Assembly: GCF_014192055.1 (NCBI RefSeq)
Contig: NZ_JACHXM010000014.1
Coordinates: forward strand, 31,701-95,700
Source of the DNA: Halomonas organivorans
GTDB taxonomy: Bacteria; Pseudomonadota; Gammaproteobacteria; Pseudomonadales; Halomonadaceae
Length of the DNA stretch: 64,000 nt
Direction: 5' to 3'
The notes below the pieces were generated by a model. That model was not told the DNA's origin and did not search any database. It worked only from the letters and a program-made list of their open reading frames with translations. The translations under genes were made by a program, and so were the position numbers. The number at the start of each line of letters is the position of its first letter. The stretch's first letter is position 1. This document shows positions 8,207 to 16,883 of the stretch, piece by piece.

Positions 8207-8291
8207 CGTCCGAATCGAGGCGACGCCACTGGTCCTCACTCAAACCGATCATCCCTACAAAAATCTGTATTTAAAGGGATTTACCAAAAAC

Positions 8292-8307
8292 TGGCCCGAT
8301 AATTGAT
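8292..8307 (+). promoter_or_regulatory. Sigma-54-like promoter of the nir operon (imperfect -12)
   Basis: TGGCCCG-ATAA-TTGAT fits the sigma-54 pattern except that the -12 GC is GA. The predicted start near 8318 would place both ANTAR hairpins inside the transcript. An AT-rich stretch at ~8260-8280 (TATTTAAA) could instead be a sigma-70 -10 region. Confidence 0.4.
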
Positions 8308-8340
8308 TGGTACTGATCGAACGGAGGGCCAGTGCCCCCG

Positions 8341-8422
8341 GCGGTCAACGGCGATCGCACATCGAATGCCAGACGAAGACGTCTCCACGCTCCCCACTGC
8401 CGGGGAGCGTCGAGGCGTCTTC
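8341..8422 (+). promoter_or_regulatory. ANTAR-target leader RNA with terminator (NasT antitermination site)
   Basis: Two hairpins match the ANTAR recognition rule of hexaloops with A at position 1 and G at position 4. P1 has a 6-bp stem (8341-8346 with 8353-8358, one G-U) and loop AACGGC. P2 has a perfect 9-bp stem (8387-8395 with 8402-8410) and loop ACTGCC. P2 is extended by outer pairs, 8375-8381 with 8416-8422 and four more inside, into a long terminator-like stem followed by TCTGCGTTT. NasT binding to P1-P2 should block formation of the full stem, letting transcription reach the FAD oxidoreductase-nirBD genes. An AGGAGG ribosome site follows at 8431. Confidence 0.85.
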
Positions 8423-8443
8423 TGCGTTTCAGGAGGACATCCC

Positions 8444-9781
8444 ATGTGCCCCGATGGCTCCTCAAGCCCTCAGGCAACGTCAGGCCCCATCGATCACCTG
8501 GTGATCGTCGGCAACGGCATGGCCGGCCAGCGGCTGGTCGAAAGCCTGGTCCGCCGGAACGGCGCCCCGCGTCGCATCACCCTGATCGGCGAAGAACCCT
8601 GCCCCGCCTACAACCGCATCCTGCTCTCGCCGCTGTTGGCCGGCGAGATGGAACGCGAGGACCTGACCCTTCGTGATGCGGACTGGTACGTCGAACACGG
8701 CGTCGAGCTGGTGCTCGGCGAGCGGGTCGAGACCATCGATCGCGTGGCGCGGCGCCTGACCACCACGAGCGGTCGCGAGATCGACTACGACCGCCTGGTG
8801 CTGGCTACCGGATCGCGCCCCGCCATGCCGCCGATTCCCGGGCTCGAGCTCGACGGCGTGCATGCCTTTCGCGACCTCGACGACGCCGCCGCGCTGACCC
8901 GCCGCGCCGAGAACGGCGGCCGCGCCGTGGTCATCGGCGGCGGCCTGCTGGGCCTGGAGGCCGCCGAAGGCCTGCGCAAGCGCGGCATGACGGTGAGTAT
9001 CATCCAGCGCGACGACCGGCTGATGAACCGCCAGCTCGACGTCACCGCTGCCGACCTGCTCGAGCGCGAACTCGCCGGCCGCGGCCTGGAGATCGTCACC
9101 GGCGCCCAGCTCGACCATCTGGAAGACAACGGCCGAGGTCATGTCACCGCCGCCCTGCTGGCCGACGGCCGCCGGCTGCCCGCCGAGTGCGTGGTGGTGG
9201 CCATCGGCATCGCGCCCAACGTAGCGCTTGCCCGAACCGCCGGCCTCGACGTCAACCGCGCGGTGGTGGTCGACGCCCTGCTTACCAGCTCAGACCCGGC
9301 GATCCACGCGCTGGGCGAATGCTGCGAGTTCGCGGGCCAGACCTACGGGCTGGTCGAGCCGATCTGGCGCCAGGTCGAGGTGCTCGCCGCCCGACTGGCC
9401 GGCGAGAACGCCGGCGACGACGCACAGGCCCGCTACGTCGAGAAGCCATGCGCCACCAAGCTCAAGGTCAGCGGCGTGTCGCTGTACGCCTTCGGCGCCA
9501 TCGAGGCCGAGGACGGTCATGAAGTGCTGACCTATCACGATCCCGAACACGGCGACTACCGCCGGCTGCTGCTGCGCAACGGTCGCCTCGAGGGCGCCGT
9601 GCTCTACGGCGACACCGCCGCCGGCCCCTGGTACTTCGAGCAGTCGCTGGCCGGCCGCGACCTCTCCGCCTGTCGCCAGGCGCTGCTGTTCGGCCAGGCC
9701 GATGCCAAGGCCCTGCTCGACGACACGACATCCAAGACGCCTCATCACCAGGACAGCTCCCCGCAGGAGGAAGCCGCATGA
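8444..9781 (+). CDS. FAD/NAD(P)-dependent oxidoreductase, likely electron donor of nitrate reductase
   Basis: A 445-residue pyridine nucleotide-disulfide oxidoreductase-type flavoprotein with two dinucleotide-binding motifs: VIVGNGMAGQRLVE near the N-terminus and VVIGGGLLGLEAAEGL in the middle. It resembles the N-terminal half of NirB and the NADH-oxidising NasC of Klebsiella, and would pass electrons from NAD(P)H to the [2Fe-2S] domain of NasA (inference). I chose the ATG at 8444 because AGGAGG lies 7 bases upstream and the frame before it is the ANTAR leader. It overlaps nirB by 4 bp. Confidence 0.9.
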   Translation: MCPDGSSSPQATSGPIDHLVIVGNGMAGQRLVESLVRRNGAPRRITLIGEEPCPAYNRILLSPLLAGEMEREDLTLRDADWYVEHGVELVLGERVETIDRVARRLTTTSGREIDYDRLVLATGSRPAMPPIPGLELDGVHAFRDLDDAAALTRRAENGGRAVVIGGGLLGLEAAEGLRKRGMTVSIIQRDDRLMNRQLDVTAADLLERELAGRGLEIVTGAQLDHLEDNGRGHVTAALLADGRRLPAECVVVAIGIAPNVALARTAGLDVNRAVVVDALLTSSDPAIHALGECCEFAGQTYGLVEPIWRQVEVLAARLAGENAGDDAQARYVEKPCATKLKVSGVSLYAFGAIEAEDGHEVLTYHDPEHGDYRRLLLRNGRLEGAVLYGDTAAGPWYFEQSLAGRDLSACRQALLFGQADAKALLDDTTSKTPHHQDSSPQEEAA

Positions 9782-12300
9782 ACACGCCAAGTCAAGCGAA
9801 ACCCCAGCTGATCATCATCGGCAACGGCATGGTCGGCCATCATCTGGTCGAACAGCTCATCGAACGCGGCGCCACCGAGCAGTACCGCATCACGGTGTTC
9901 GGCGAGGAACGCCATCGCGCCTACGACCGCGTCCACCTCTCCGAATACTTCGCCGGCCGTGACGCCGAGTCGCTGGCCATGTGCGACGCCGACGTCTATG
10001 CCGACGGCGGCGTCGAGCTGCGCCTCTCGGAGTCGGTCACCGCCATCGACCGCGATGTCGGCGAGGTAGTCACCGACCAGGGCCGCTATCCCTATGCGCG
10101 GCTGGTGCTGGCCACCGGCTCCTATCCCTTCGTGCCGCCGATCCCCGGCCACGAGCGCGACAACTGCCTGGTCTACCGTACCCTGGACGACCTGGACGCC
10201 ATCCGCGCCGCGGCCGAGAACGCCACCACCGGCGTGGTGGTCGGCGGCGGCCTGCTGGGCCTCGAGGCAGCCAATGCCCTGCGCGGGCTCGACCTCGACA
10301 CCGCCGTGGTCGAATTCGCTCCCCGACTGATGCCCATGCAGGTCGATGCCGAAGGCGGCGAGCTGCTGCGCGAGAAGATCGAATCCCTGGGCGTGCAAGT
10401 GCTCACCGACCGCGCCACCCAGCACATCGAAGACGGTCAGGCCAGCTTCCATCGCATGGTGTTCCAGGACGACAAGGTGCTGGAGACCGACCTGATCGTG
10501 TTCTCCGCGGGCATCCGGCCTCGCGACGAGCTGGCCCGCGACTGCTCGCTGGAAATGGGCGAGCGCGGCGGCGTGGTGATCGACGACCGCTGCCTGACCA
10601 GCGACCCGGCGATCCTGGCCATCGGCGAGGTGGCGCTATGGAACAACAGCATCTTCGGCCTGGTGGCCCCTGGCTACCAGATGGCCAAGGCCGCCGCCGA
10701 TACCCTGCTGGGCGGAAAGCTGACCTTCGAGGGCGCCGACATGAGCACCAAGCTCAAGCTGCTCGGCGTCGACGTGGGCGCCATCGGCGACGCCCACGGC
10801 AACCAGACCCCCGGCGCGCGGACCTTCCGCTATCTCGACGAGATCAAGCAGGAATACCGCAAGCTGGTGGTTTCCAGCGACGGCAAGAAGCTGCTCGGCG
10901 CCATGCTGGTGGGCGACAACGCCTACTACGACACCCTGATGCAGTACTACGCCAACGCCATGGAACTGCCCGAGGACCCGGCGGCGCTGATCCTGCCCTC
11001 CACCGAGGGTGCACCGACCCTGGGCGCCGACGCCCTGCCCGACGGCGCGACCATCTGCTCGTGCCACAACGTCACCAAGGGGGCGATCTGCGCGACCATC
11101 GACGCCGGCGCCACCGATCTTGGCGCGGTCAAGGCCTCCACCCGCGCCAGCACCGGCTGCGGCGGCTGCGCGGCGCTGCTCAAGAGCGTGGTCGACCACG
11201 AGCTCGAGGCCCGCGGCGTGGAGGTCGACCAGTCGATCTGCGAGCACTTCGCCCACACTCGCCAGGAGCTCTACGACATCGTCCGCGTCGAGGGCATCAA
11301 GACCTTCGGCGAGCTGATCGACAAGCACGGCCATGGCTCTCCGCAATCGCCAGGCCTGGGCTGCGACATCTGCAAGCCGGCGGTGGCCTCGATCCTGGCC
11401 TCCTGCTTCAACGAGCCGATCACCGACGCCGCGCACATCCCGCTGCAGGACACCAACGACACCTTCATGGCCAACATGCAGAAGAATGGCACCTACTCGG
11501 TGGTGCCGCGGGTCCCCGGCGGTGAGATCACCCCCGACAAGCTGGTGGTGCTCGGCCAGGTCGCGCAGAAGTACGCGCTCTACACCAAGGTCACCGGCGG
11601 CCAGCGCATCGACCTGTTCGGCGCCCGCCTCGAGGACCTGCCCGACATCTGGGGCGAGCTGATCGAGGCCGGCTTCGAGACCGGCCACGCCTACGGCAAG
11701 TCGGTGCGCACCGTGAAGTCCTGCGTGGGCAGCACCTGGTGCCGCTACGGGGTGGCCGACAGCGTGGGCATGGCGATCCAGCTCGAGCACCGCTACAAGG
11801 GCCTGCGCTCGCCGCACAAGCTCAAGTTCGCGGTCTCCGGCTGCACCCGTGAGTGCGCCGAGGCACAGAGCAAGGACGTCGGCGTGATCGCCACCGAGCA
11901 CGGCTGGAACCTCTACGTGTGCGGCAACGGCGGCATGCGCCCGCGCCACGCCGAACTGCTGGCCACCGACCTCGACGACGCGGCGCTGATCCAGGCCATC
12001 GACCGCTTCCTGATGTTCTACGTGCGTACCGCCGACCGCCTGCAGCGCACCTCGGTGTGGCGCGAGAACCTGGAAGGCGGCCTCGACTACCTCAAGGCCG
12101 TGGTGCTCGAGGACAGCCTGGGAATCGGCGACGAGCTCGAGGCACAGATGCAGACCGTGATCGACAACTACGAGTGCGAGTGGGCCGGCGCCATCAACGA
12201 TCCGGAGAAGCTCAAGCGCTTCCGCAGCTTCGTCAACGACGCGCGTCCCGACCCGGACATCATCGTGACCGAGGAGCGCGGCCAGCTCCGACCCGCGTAA
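9778..12300 (+). CDS. nirB: Nitrite reductase [NAD(P)H] large subunit
   Basis: An 840-residue cytoplasmic siroheme enzyme that reduces nitrite to ammonium with six electrons from NAD(P)H. Domains in order: FAD/NAD binding (IIGNGMVGHHLVEQ; GVVVGGGLLGLEAAN), a BFD-like [2Fe-2S] domain (CSCHNVT...STGCGGCAALL) with a further Cys pair (GLGCDICKP), then ferredoxin-like and siroheme/[4Fe-4S] domains. The cluster ligands are in CVGSTWCRYG and SGCTRECAEAQSKD. The length is typical. It is co-transcribed with the preceding oxidoreductase (ATGA overlap) under NasT control, and siroheme would come from the cobA pathway. Confidence 0.97.
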   Translation: MNTPSQAKPQLIIIGNGMVGHHLVEQLIERGATEQYRITVFGEERHRAYDRVHLSEYFAGRDAESLAMCDADVYADGGVELRLSESVTAIDRDVGEVVTDQGRYPYARLVLATGSYPFVPPIPGHERDNCLVYRTLDDLDAIRAAAENATTGVVVGGGLLGLEAANALRGLDLDTAVVEFAPRLMPMQVDAEGGELLREKIESLGVQVLTDRATQHIEDGQASFHRMVFQDDKVLETDLIVFSAGIRPRDELARDCSLEMGERGGVVIDDRCLTSDPAILAIGEVALWNNSIFGLVAPGYQMAKAAADTLLGGKLTFEGADMSTKLKLLGVDVGAIGDAHGNQTPGARTFRYLDEIKQEYRKLVVSSDGKKLLGAMLVGDNAYYDTLMQYYANAMELPEDPAALILPSTEGAPTLGADALPDGATICSCHNVTKGAICATIDAGATDLGAVKASTRASTGCGGCAALLKSVVDHELEARGVEVDQSICEHFAHTRQELYDIVRVEGIKTFGELIDKHGHGSPQSPGLGCDICKPAVASILASCFNEPITDAAHIPLQDTNDTFMANMQKNGTYSVVPRVPGGEITPDKLVVLGQVAQKYALYTKVTGGQRIDLFGARLEDLPDIWGELIEAGFETGHAYGKSVRTVKSCVGSTWCRYGVADSVGMAIQLEHRYKGLRSPHKLKFAVSGCTRECAEAQSKDVGVIATEHGWNLYVCGNGGMRPRHAELLATDLDDAALIQAIDRFLMFYVRTADRLQRTSVWRENLEGGLDYLKAVVLEDSLGIGDELEAQMQTVIDNYECEWAGAINDPEKLKRFRSFVNDARPDPDIIVTEERGQLRPA

Positions 12301-12381
12301 GGCATCAATCGTGCAATCACCGGGATGAGCTTGCCCGGCGACAAGCCCCGGAGTGCCGGACCACCGCGAGGGCGCTATGAA

Positions 12382-12419
12382 CCCATCCATGGGCGCTACT
12401 TTGGCCATCCATGGCCAAA
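12382..12419 (+). other. Two short palindromes in the nirB-nirD spacer
   Basis: The 190-bp spacer between nirB and nirD is unusually long for this pair. It holds CCCAT-CC-ATGGG (12382-12393) and the perfect 9-bp palindrome TTTGGCCAT-CC-ATGGCCAAA (12400-12419). They could mark RNA processing or a partial terminator that lowers nirD output; there is no direct evidence for either. Confidence 0.4.
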
Positions 12420-12490
12420 AACCCCTCGCTTAGGCTTGTCCCCGGCGCTCATTTCCCTGACTTCCGGCAGTGAGTTACGAGGAATCCCTA

Positions 12491-12916
12491 ATGTCCACCG
12501 CAACCGCAGAAGCACCGACCATGACCCAGACCTGGCAGACCCTGTGCACCAAGGCCGACCTGGTCCCCCACTCCGGCGTCGCCGCCTGGATCGAGACCGC
12601 CGACGGTCCGGCCCAGGTCGCGCTGTTCTATTTACCCGGCCCGAACACGCCGGAAAAGACAGTACCCGGCTCGAACACGCCGCAGCCCGGCCATTCGCCC
12701 GAGCTCTACGCCGTGGACCACCACGATCCCTTCTCCGGGGCCAACGTCATCGCCCGCGGCATCGTCGGCGACGTCCAGGGCGAGCCGGTGGTGGCCTCGC
12801 CGCTCTACAAGCAGCACTTCCGCCTCACCGATGGCCAGTGCCTGGAGGATGAAACGGTCCGTCTCAGGACCTGGCCGCTGCGCCTCGACGGCGACAAGGT
12901 GGAGATCCTGGCGTAA
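12491..12916 (+). CDS. nirD: Nitrite reductase [NAD(P)H] small subunit
   Basis: A 141-residue Rieske-like partner of NirB. The conserved core reads DPFSGANVIARGIVGD and VASPLYKQHFRLTDG, ending CLEDETVRLRTW. As is usual for NirD, the Rieske cluster ligands are missing. It is longer than typical NirD (~105-115 residues) because a Pro/Asn/Thr-rich insert with a repeated PG(P/S)NTP motif separates the strands ALFYL and ELYAVD. The ATG at 12491 is preceded by GAGGA; an earlier in-frame start at 12470 is less well placed. Confidence 0.93.
   Translation: MSTATAEAPTMTQTWQTLCTKADLVPHSGVAAWIETADGPAQVALFYLPGPNTPEKTVPGSNTPQPGHSPELYAVDHHDPFSGANVIARGIVGDVQGEPVVASPLYKQHFRLTDGQCLEDETVRLRTWPLRLDGDKVEILA
12634..12682 (+). 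repeat. 30-bp-period tandem duplication inside nirD
   Basis: Two 19-bp copies beginning ACCCGGC and ending GAACACGCCG (12634-12652 and 12664-12682) differ at one base and are exactly 10 codons apart. They create the repeated PG(P/S)NTP peptide in NirD. Confidence 0.8.
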
Positions 12917-13341
12917 ACGGCCACCGGCCGTAGGCGCTGTACGAAGACCGTCTGCGCTCGATGATGCGGCGTTGAAATCGGCTCGCGCGCGAGCCCGGCC
13001 CGTTCTTCGATCGCTTTCATCTAGCGAGCCACACGGATGCGGCAAATGCGCTGGCCCGTAGGGGACGGGCCTAGCCCTGGGCGCCGCTCGCCGACGTTTC
13101 GTACAGCACTCGTACACTTCCAGCGTTGAGTCGAACGATTGTGCAAAGCAGCGGGATTAGGCCATGCTTGGAGCGTAATCCCTTTGTGACGGTCCCATGA
13201 AAACGGAGGTGAGCACGACACTATCCCACAGCCCTGCACGTCGCGCCTGTCACGGAACTGACACCCCGCGCTGACAGTGTCGACATCGAGGCGTCATCGT
13301 TTTTTGACGTCGATCCGGTGACTATCAGGAGAGCTGCGCCG
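12917..13341. other. nirD-phoH intergenic region with a Pho-box-like site
   Basis: No gene is seen in these 425 bp. At 13153-13182 an inverted repeat GGGATTA...TAATCCC (7 bp, 16-bp spacer) is followed by TTTGTG and may act as a terminator. At 13248-13265 CTGTCAC-GGAA-CTGACAC has the 7-4-7 layout of a PhoB box with some mismatches, ~80 bp before the PhoH-family gene. AGGAGA at 13328 serves as ribosome site for that gene. Confidence 0.4.
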
Positions 13342-14757
13342 ATGGTACGCATCGACAAGAAAGCCACCCGGCTTTACGTGCTGGACACCAACGTCCTGAT
13401 CCACGACCCCGCCGCCCTCTATCAGTTTGATGAGCACGAAGTGGTCATCCCGATGACCGTGCTCGAGGAGCTCGACAAGCACAAGAACGGCATCCGCGAG
13501 ATCGCCCGTACCGCCCGGCAGGTCAGCCGGACCCTCTCGGACCTCACCGCCAACGTCGATCTCGGCCAGATCCGCGATGGCATTCCCATTCCGCGCCTTA
13601 CCGGCCCCGAAGGCCGGCTGCGCCTGCTCTGCTACGACGACCTCTCGACCCCGGACCATCTGGAGGACAGCCCCGACAACCGACTGCTCACCGAGACCTG
13701 CCGCCTGCGCGACGAGCGCCCCGATGCCTCGGTGATCCTGGTCACCAAGGATATCAACCTGCGGGTCAAGGCCGCGGCGGTGGGCGTGCCGGTGGAGGAC
13801 TATCTCACCGATCGCGCCTTCGACGACAGCGATGCCATGCTGGGCGGCGCCCGCATCTATCCCGAGGCCGGCCACGACGGCAGCGGCCTGTGGGAAAGCC
13901 TCAAGACTGAGGTAAAGGTCGATCGCGAGGATAGCGGCCGCGTGGTCTATCGCCTGGCCGGCGAGATCCCCGCCGACTGGCACTTGGGCATGCTGGTCTC
14001 CGACAGCGACGACGAGGCCAGCTTCGAGGCGGTAATCCGCGAGCTCGGACCGAAACACGCCCATCTCGAGCTGCTCACCAACTATCGGCACGGCGCCAGC
14101 GTATGGGGGGTACACGCCCATGACAGCCGGCAGAACTTCACCCTGAACCTGCTGATGGACGACGACATCGACCTGGTCACCATCGCCGGCAGCGCCGGCA
14201 CCGGCAAGACCTTCATGACGCTCGCCGCCGCCTTCCAGCAGACCCTGGACGCCAAGCGCTTCGAGCGCATCGTCTTCACCCGGGCACCAATCTCGATGAG
14301 CGAGGACATCGGCTACCTGCCCGGCACGGAGGAGGAGAAGATGTCGCCCTGGATGGGCGCCTTCCACGACAACATGGACAACCTGCTGCGCGACGAGCAC
14401 GACGGCAGCACCGCCTGGAACCAGGAAGCCACTCGCCAGTTGCTCGGCTCGCGGGTACAGATTCGCGCACCGGGCTTCATGCGCGGCCGCACTCTCAACG
14501 ACACCTTCCTGATCATCGACGAGGCTCAGAACTTCACGCCCAAGCAGCTCAAGTCATTGCTCACCCGCGCCGGGCGCAACACCAAGATCGTCTGCCTGGG
14601 GAACGTGGGACAGATCGACACGCCCTACCTCACTGCCAACACCTGCGGCATGGCGGCGGTGGTCCAGCGCTTCCGCGACTGGCCCCACGCCGGGCATGTC
14701 ACCCTGAAGAGCGTGGAACGTTCACGCCTGGCGCTGGCCGGCGAGGAACTGCTCTAG
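13342..14757 (+). CDS. PIN domain-PhoH family ATPase
   Basis: A 471-residue protein joining an N-terminal PIN nuclease domain (VLDTNVLIHDP near residue 15, further acidic residues downstream) to a C-terminal PhoH-type ATPase. The Walker A motif GSAGTGKT is near residue 285 and Walker B FLIIDEAQNF near 390. This architecture (YlaK/PhoH2 type) is associated with RNA unwinding and cleavage. The ATG at 13342 gives the expected N-terminus and follows an AGGAGA ribosome site. A terminator lies 26 bp after the stop. A weak PhoB-like box upstream hints at phosphate control. Confidence 0.93.
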   Translation: MVRIDKKATRLYVLDTNVLIHDPAALYQFDEHEVVIPMTVLEELDKHKNGIREIARTARQVSRTLSDLTANVDLGQIRDGIPIPRLTGPEGRLRLLCYDDLSTPDHLEDSPDNRLLTETCRLRDERPDASVILVTKDINLRVKAAAVGVPVEDYLTDRAFDDSDAMLGGARIYPEAGHDGSGLWESLKTEVKVDREDSGRVVYRLAGEIPADWHLGMLVSDSDDEASFEAVIRELGPKHAHLELLTNYRHGASVWGVHAHDSRQNFTLNLLMDDDIDLVTIAGSAGTGKTFMTLAAAFQQTLDAKRFERIVFTRAPISMSEDIGYLPGTEEEKMSPWMGAFHDNMDNLLRDEHDGSTAWNQEATRQLLGSRVQIRAPGFMRGRTLNDTFLIIDEAQNFTPKQLKSLLTRAGRNTKIVCLGNVGQIDTPYLTANTCGMAAVVQRFRDWPHAGHVTLKSVERSRLALAGEELL

Positions 14758-14782
14758 TCCCACTCTCCGCTACTGAAACGAT

Positions 14783-14813
14783 ACGGGCCGACGCCGAAAG
14801 GGCGCCGGCCCGT
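14783..14813. terminator. Bidirectional hairpin terminator between phoH-like gene and zinc ribbon gene
   Basis: An 8-bp and a 4-bp stem segment separated by one mismatch (14783-14795 with 14801-14813) close a GAAAG loop. It lies between two converging genes. Confidence 0.55.
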
Positions 14814-14857
14814 CTGCGTGACGGCCAAGGTCGCGCAGGCAACAGACGTCGAATCGG

Positions 14858-15076
14858 TCAGCCGCCGCGGTTGACCGCCTTCTCGATCACCGCCTCGCTT
14901 TCGCTGCCGGGCCCCTTGCGCAGCACCTTCTGCGCCTCATGGTAAAGACACACGAAGCGCTGGCAGGAAGCGCAGTGCACGTGGTCATCGGGGTTCTTCA
15001 CGCTGGAGACTCGCATTCGGTGGCTGCCGCAGTTGGGGCAGGCCACGGGCAAGCGAAAATCCTCGGAGAGTGTCAT
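14858..15076 (-). CDS. Small zinc-ribbon protein
   Basis: A 72-residue protein with two Cys pairs, CPNCGSHRM and CASCQRF, 20-25 residues apart, which should form one zinc ribbon. A charged tail follows (EAQKVLRKGPGSESEAVIEKA). Its function is unknown; such proteins may bind nucleic acid or protein partners. The ATG at 15076 is chosen because AGGAGG lies 7-8 bases upstream; a longer frame starts at 15103 without a good ribosome site. It converges with the PhoH-type gene. Confidence 0.75.
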   Translation of the reverse strand: MTLSEDFRLPVACPNCGSHRMRVSSVKNPDDHVHCASCQRFVCLYHEAQKVLRKGPGSESEAVIEKAVNRGG

Positions 15077-15387
15077 CGGCTCCTCCTCGTCGACATGGAT
15101 CACACCGTCCTATCCTGCCCCAGCCCACACCGCATAGGCCAGTCGTCTCGTCCTGGAGACGAGGAAGTCGGTCGCCGCAATGGCTCTCCCCTTGTGGGCA
15201 CCGGCGTGCAAGCTCGTGTGCGCGAATGACAGGAGCCGGCGGTGACGACCGATGTCGATTCCCGGCCATGGTGGGCATCGACCGATCATCCAAGGCTCCG
15301 GAGCCATCCCGCGCCATGAACGCCAGCCATCGTCAGCAACGATGGGACGCGTCATGTCTATCCCCAGGCCTGAACCAACGAATGGAC
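15077..15387. other. Intergenic region upstream of the zinc-ribbon gene
   Basis: I see no gene here. A short hairpin CGTCTC...GAGACG lies at about 15143-15160. No convincing terminator for cqsA, which ends at 15388, was recognised. Confidence 0.4.
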
Positions 15388-16578
15388 TTACCCTGCCGAT
15401 GTCTTGATAAACAGGTCGCTGTCATTCGCTATGCCTTGGCACACCGACAGGATATGGTCAATCTGGGCATCGGTGACAGAGCTGTTCAATGAAAAACGAA
15501 TGAGATTCTTTTTCTCGGCAGTAGCGGGGCTACAGAAAACCGCCCCAAAGACACCGCTATCCTCCAGATGATCCCTCACTTTTTCGGTGTTTCTTCTCTC
15601 CCCCGTCTCCAGGGCCACGATCTGTGACTGACTGCGAGTCTCGACACCTATCCCCTTCAGCCCTTCGACCAGCATACGTGAGTTATTGAAAAGCCGACTT
15701 CTTCTTTCATCCGATTTCTTGACGATATCGAGCGTTTCCTCTATGACCTCTATCTCATAGGGCAATATGCAAGAACTGAATATGGCAGGAAATCCGACAA
15801 AGGGAATGCATTGATTGGCACTGTTGTTGACCCATATCGCGCCCGCGCGATAGGCAAATGTCTTGGCAAGGCTGGCTGTCATGAAATCGACCTGGCGAGA
15901 AAGCCCTAACTCAGAGAGCAGGCCAGCCCCTTTTTCGCCATGCGTGCCAAGGGAATGCGACTCATCCACCAGAATGGCACAGCCATTATCCTTGGCAATT
16001 TTCACCAGATCGACGAGGGGTGCAACCGTGCCAATAGTACTGTAGATAGAGTCGACTGCGATCAACCCAGGGCCATGGCGCTTGATCTGTTTTATCAAGT
16101 GATCACAGCTGTTATGCAAGAATGGATGGATACTGGCATTGGCATAGCGCGCCCCTTCCCACATCGACATATGCGCAAAAAAATCTATGTAGACATTGCA
16201 TCCGGGAGGGCACACGGTTTGCAAAAGCCCGGCATTGGCATTCCACCCCGACTGCGAGAGGAGACAGGACTCGAAATCCACATAGTCGGCAAGCTGATGC
16301 TCCAGGCCAGGCTTTGACGCCTCATCTTGCAGAAAGACAGCGGACATGAACACGCTATCCTGACTCTTCTCAATCGCACCTTTCAAACGAGCCTGGATCG
16401 AGGTGTGATTGGCCAGGCAAAGATAATCATTGCTTTGCAGCACGATATCATTTCGGGAGGGCCGCTTTCCCAACACCAGGTGCTTTCCGTTATCATTCTG
16501 TTCTATAAGATCGTGAGCGAAACGATCCAACCTCTCCTGAAAAATATCAGGAAGCACCGTTTTGGCATCCGTTCCCAT
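15388..16578 (-). CDS. cqsA: CAI-1-type autoinducer synthase (alpha-oxoamine synthase family)
   Basis: A 396-residue PLP enzyme closely resembling Vibrio CqsA, which condenses an acyl-CoA with a SAM-derived or amino acid substrate to make alpha-hydroxyketone quorum-sensing signals. Diagnostic stretches are [43 protein letters not shown] and [12 protein letters not shown]; the PLP lysine is K239 in [15 protein letters not shown]. The start at 16578 matches the length of Vibrio CqsA (~390) and has GAGGAG 9 bases upstream; a longer frame begins at 16623. The DNA is clearly AT-richer than its neighbours, which suggests horizontal transfer. No CqsS-like sensor gene is in the window. Confidence 0.93.
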   Translation of the reverse strand: MGTDAKTVLPDIFQERLDRFAHDLIEQNDNGKHLVLGKRPSRNDIVLQSNDYLCLANHTSIQARLKGAIEKSQDSVFMSAVFLQDEASKPGLEHQLADYVDFESCLLSQSGWNANAGLLQTVCPPGCNVYIDFFAHMSMWEGARYANASIHPFLHNSCDHLIKQIKRHGPGLIAVDSIYSTIGTVAPLVDLVKIAKDNGCAILVDESHSLGTHGEKGAGLLSELGLSRQVDFMTASLAKTFAYRAGAIWVNNSANQCIPFVGFPAIFSSCILPYEIEVIEETLDIVKKSDERRSRLFNNSRMLVEGLKGIGVETRSQSQIVALETGERRNTEKVRDHLEDSGVFGAVFCSPATAEKKNLIRFSLNSSVTDAQIDHILSVCQGIANDSDLFIKTSAG

Positions 16579-16610
16579 GGCAAAAGACTCCTCACCACCC
16601 ATCCATAGTG

Positions 16611-16883
16611 TCAAATGGCGCATGAGAAAAGCCGGAAAGCCTCGACGCCTCTTCCGTCTTCGTCTTGAAACCGAAATTTCCCACTCACCTCGCCAGGACA
16701 GCCTTCAAACCGTAAGGAGTCGGTCATCCAGGTGAAGCAGGAAGATGACACTGCAAAATGTTCCTCGCCCCCCTCACGATGTATCAGGCGGCCGAGTTCA
16801 TAATAGTTCACTAATGCAATGGCGTCACGTTTCGGTGAATAGAAAGAAGAACAAGCATTCTCTATGCGAATTACGATATCCAT
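16611..16883 (-). CDS. Uncharacterised 90-aa protein upstream of cqsA
   Basis: An open frame of 90 residues ends 32 bp before the cqsA start on the same strand, so the two could form an operon. It shares the lower GC of cqsA. The protein has no signal peptide or membrane helix; visible features are a Cys-containing middle ([17 protein letters not shown]) and a charged C-terminus. I do not recognise a family. No strong ribosome site precedes the ATG at 16883, so it may be weakly translated or not a gene. Confidence 0.45.
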   Translation of the reverse strand: MDIVIRIENACSSFYSPKRDAIALVNYYELGRLIHREGGEEHFAVSSSCFTWMTDSLRFEGCPGEVSGKFRFQDEDGRGVEAFRLFSCAI

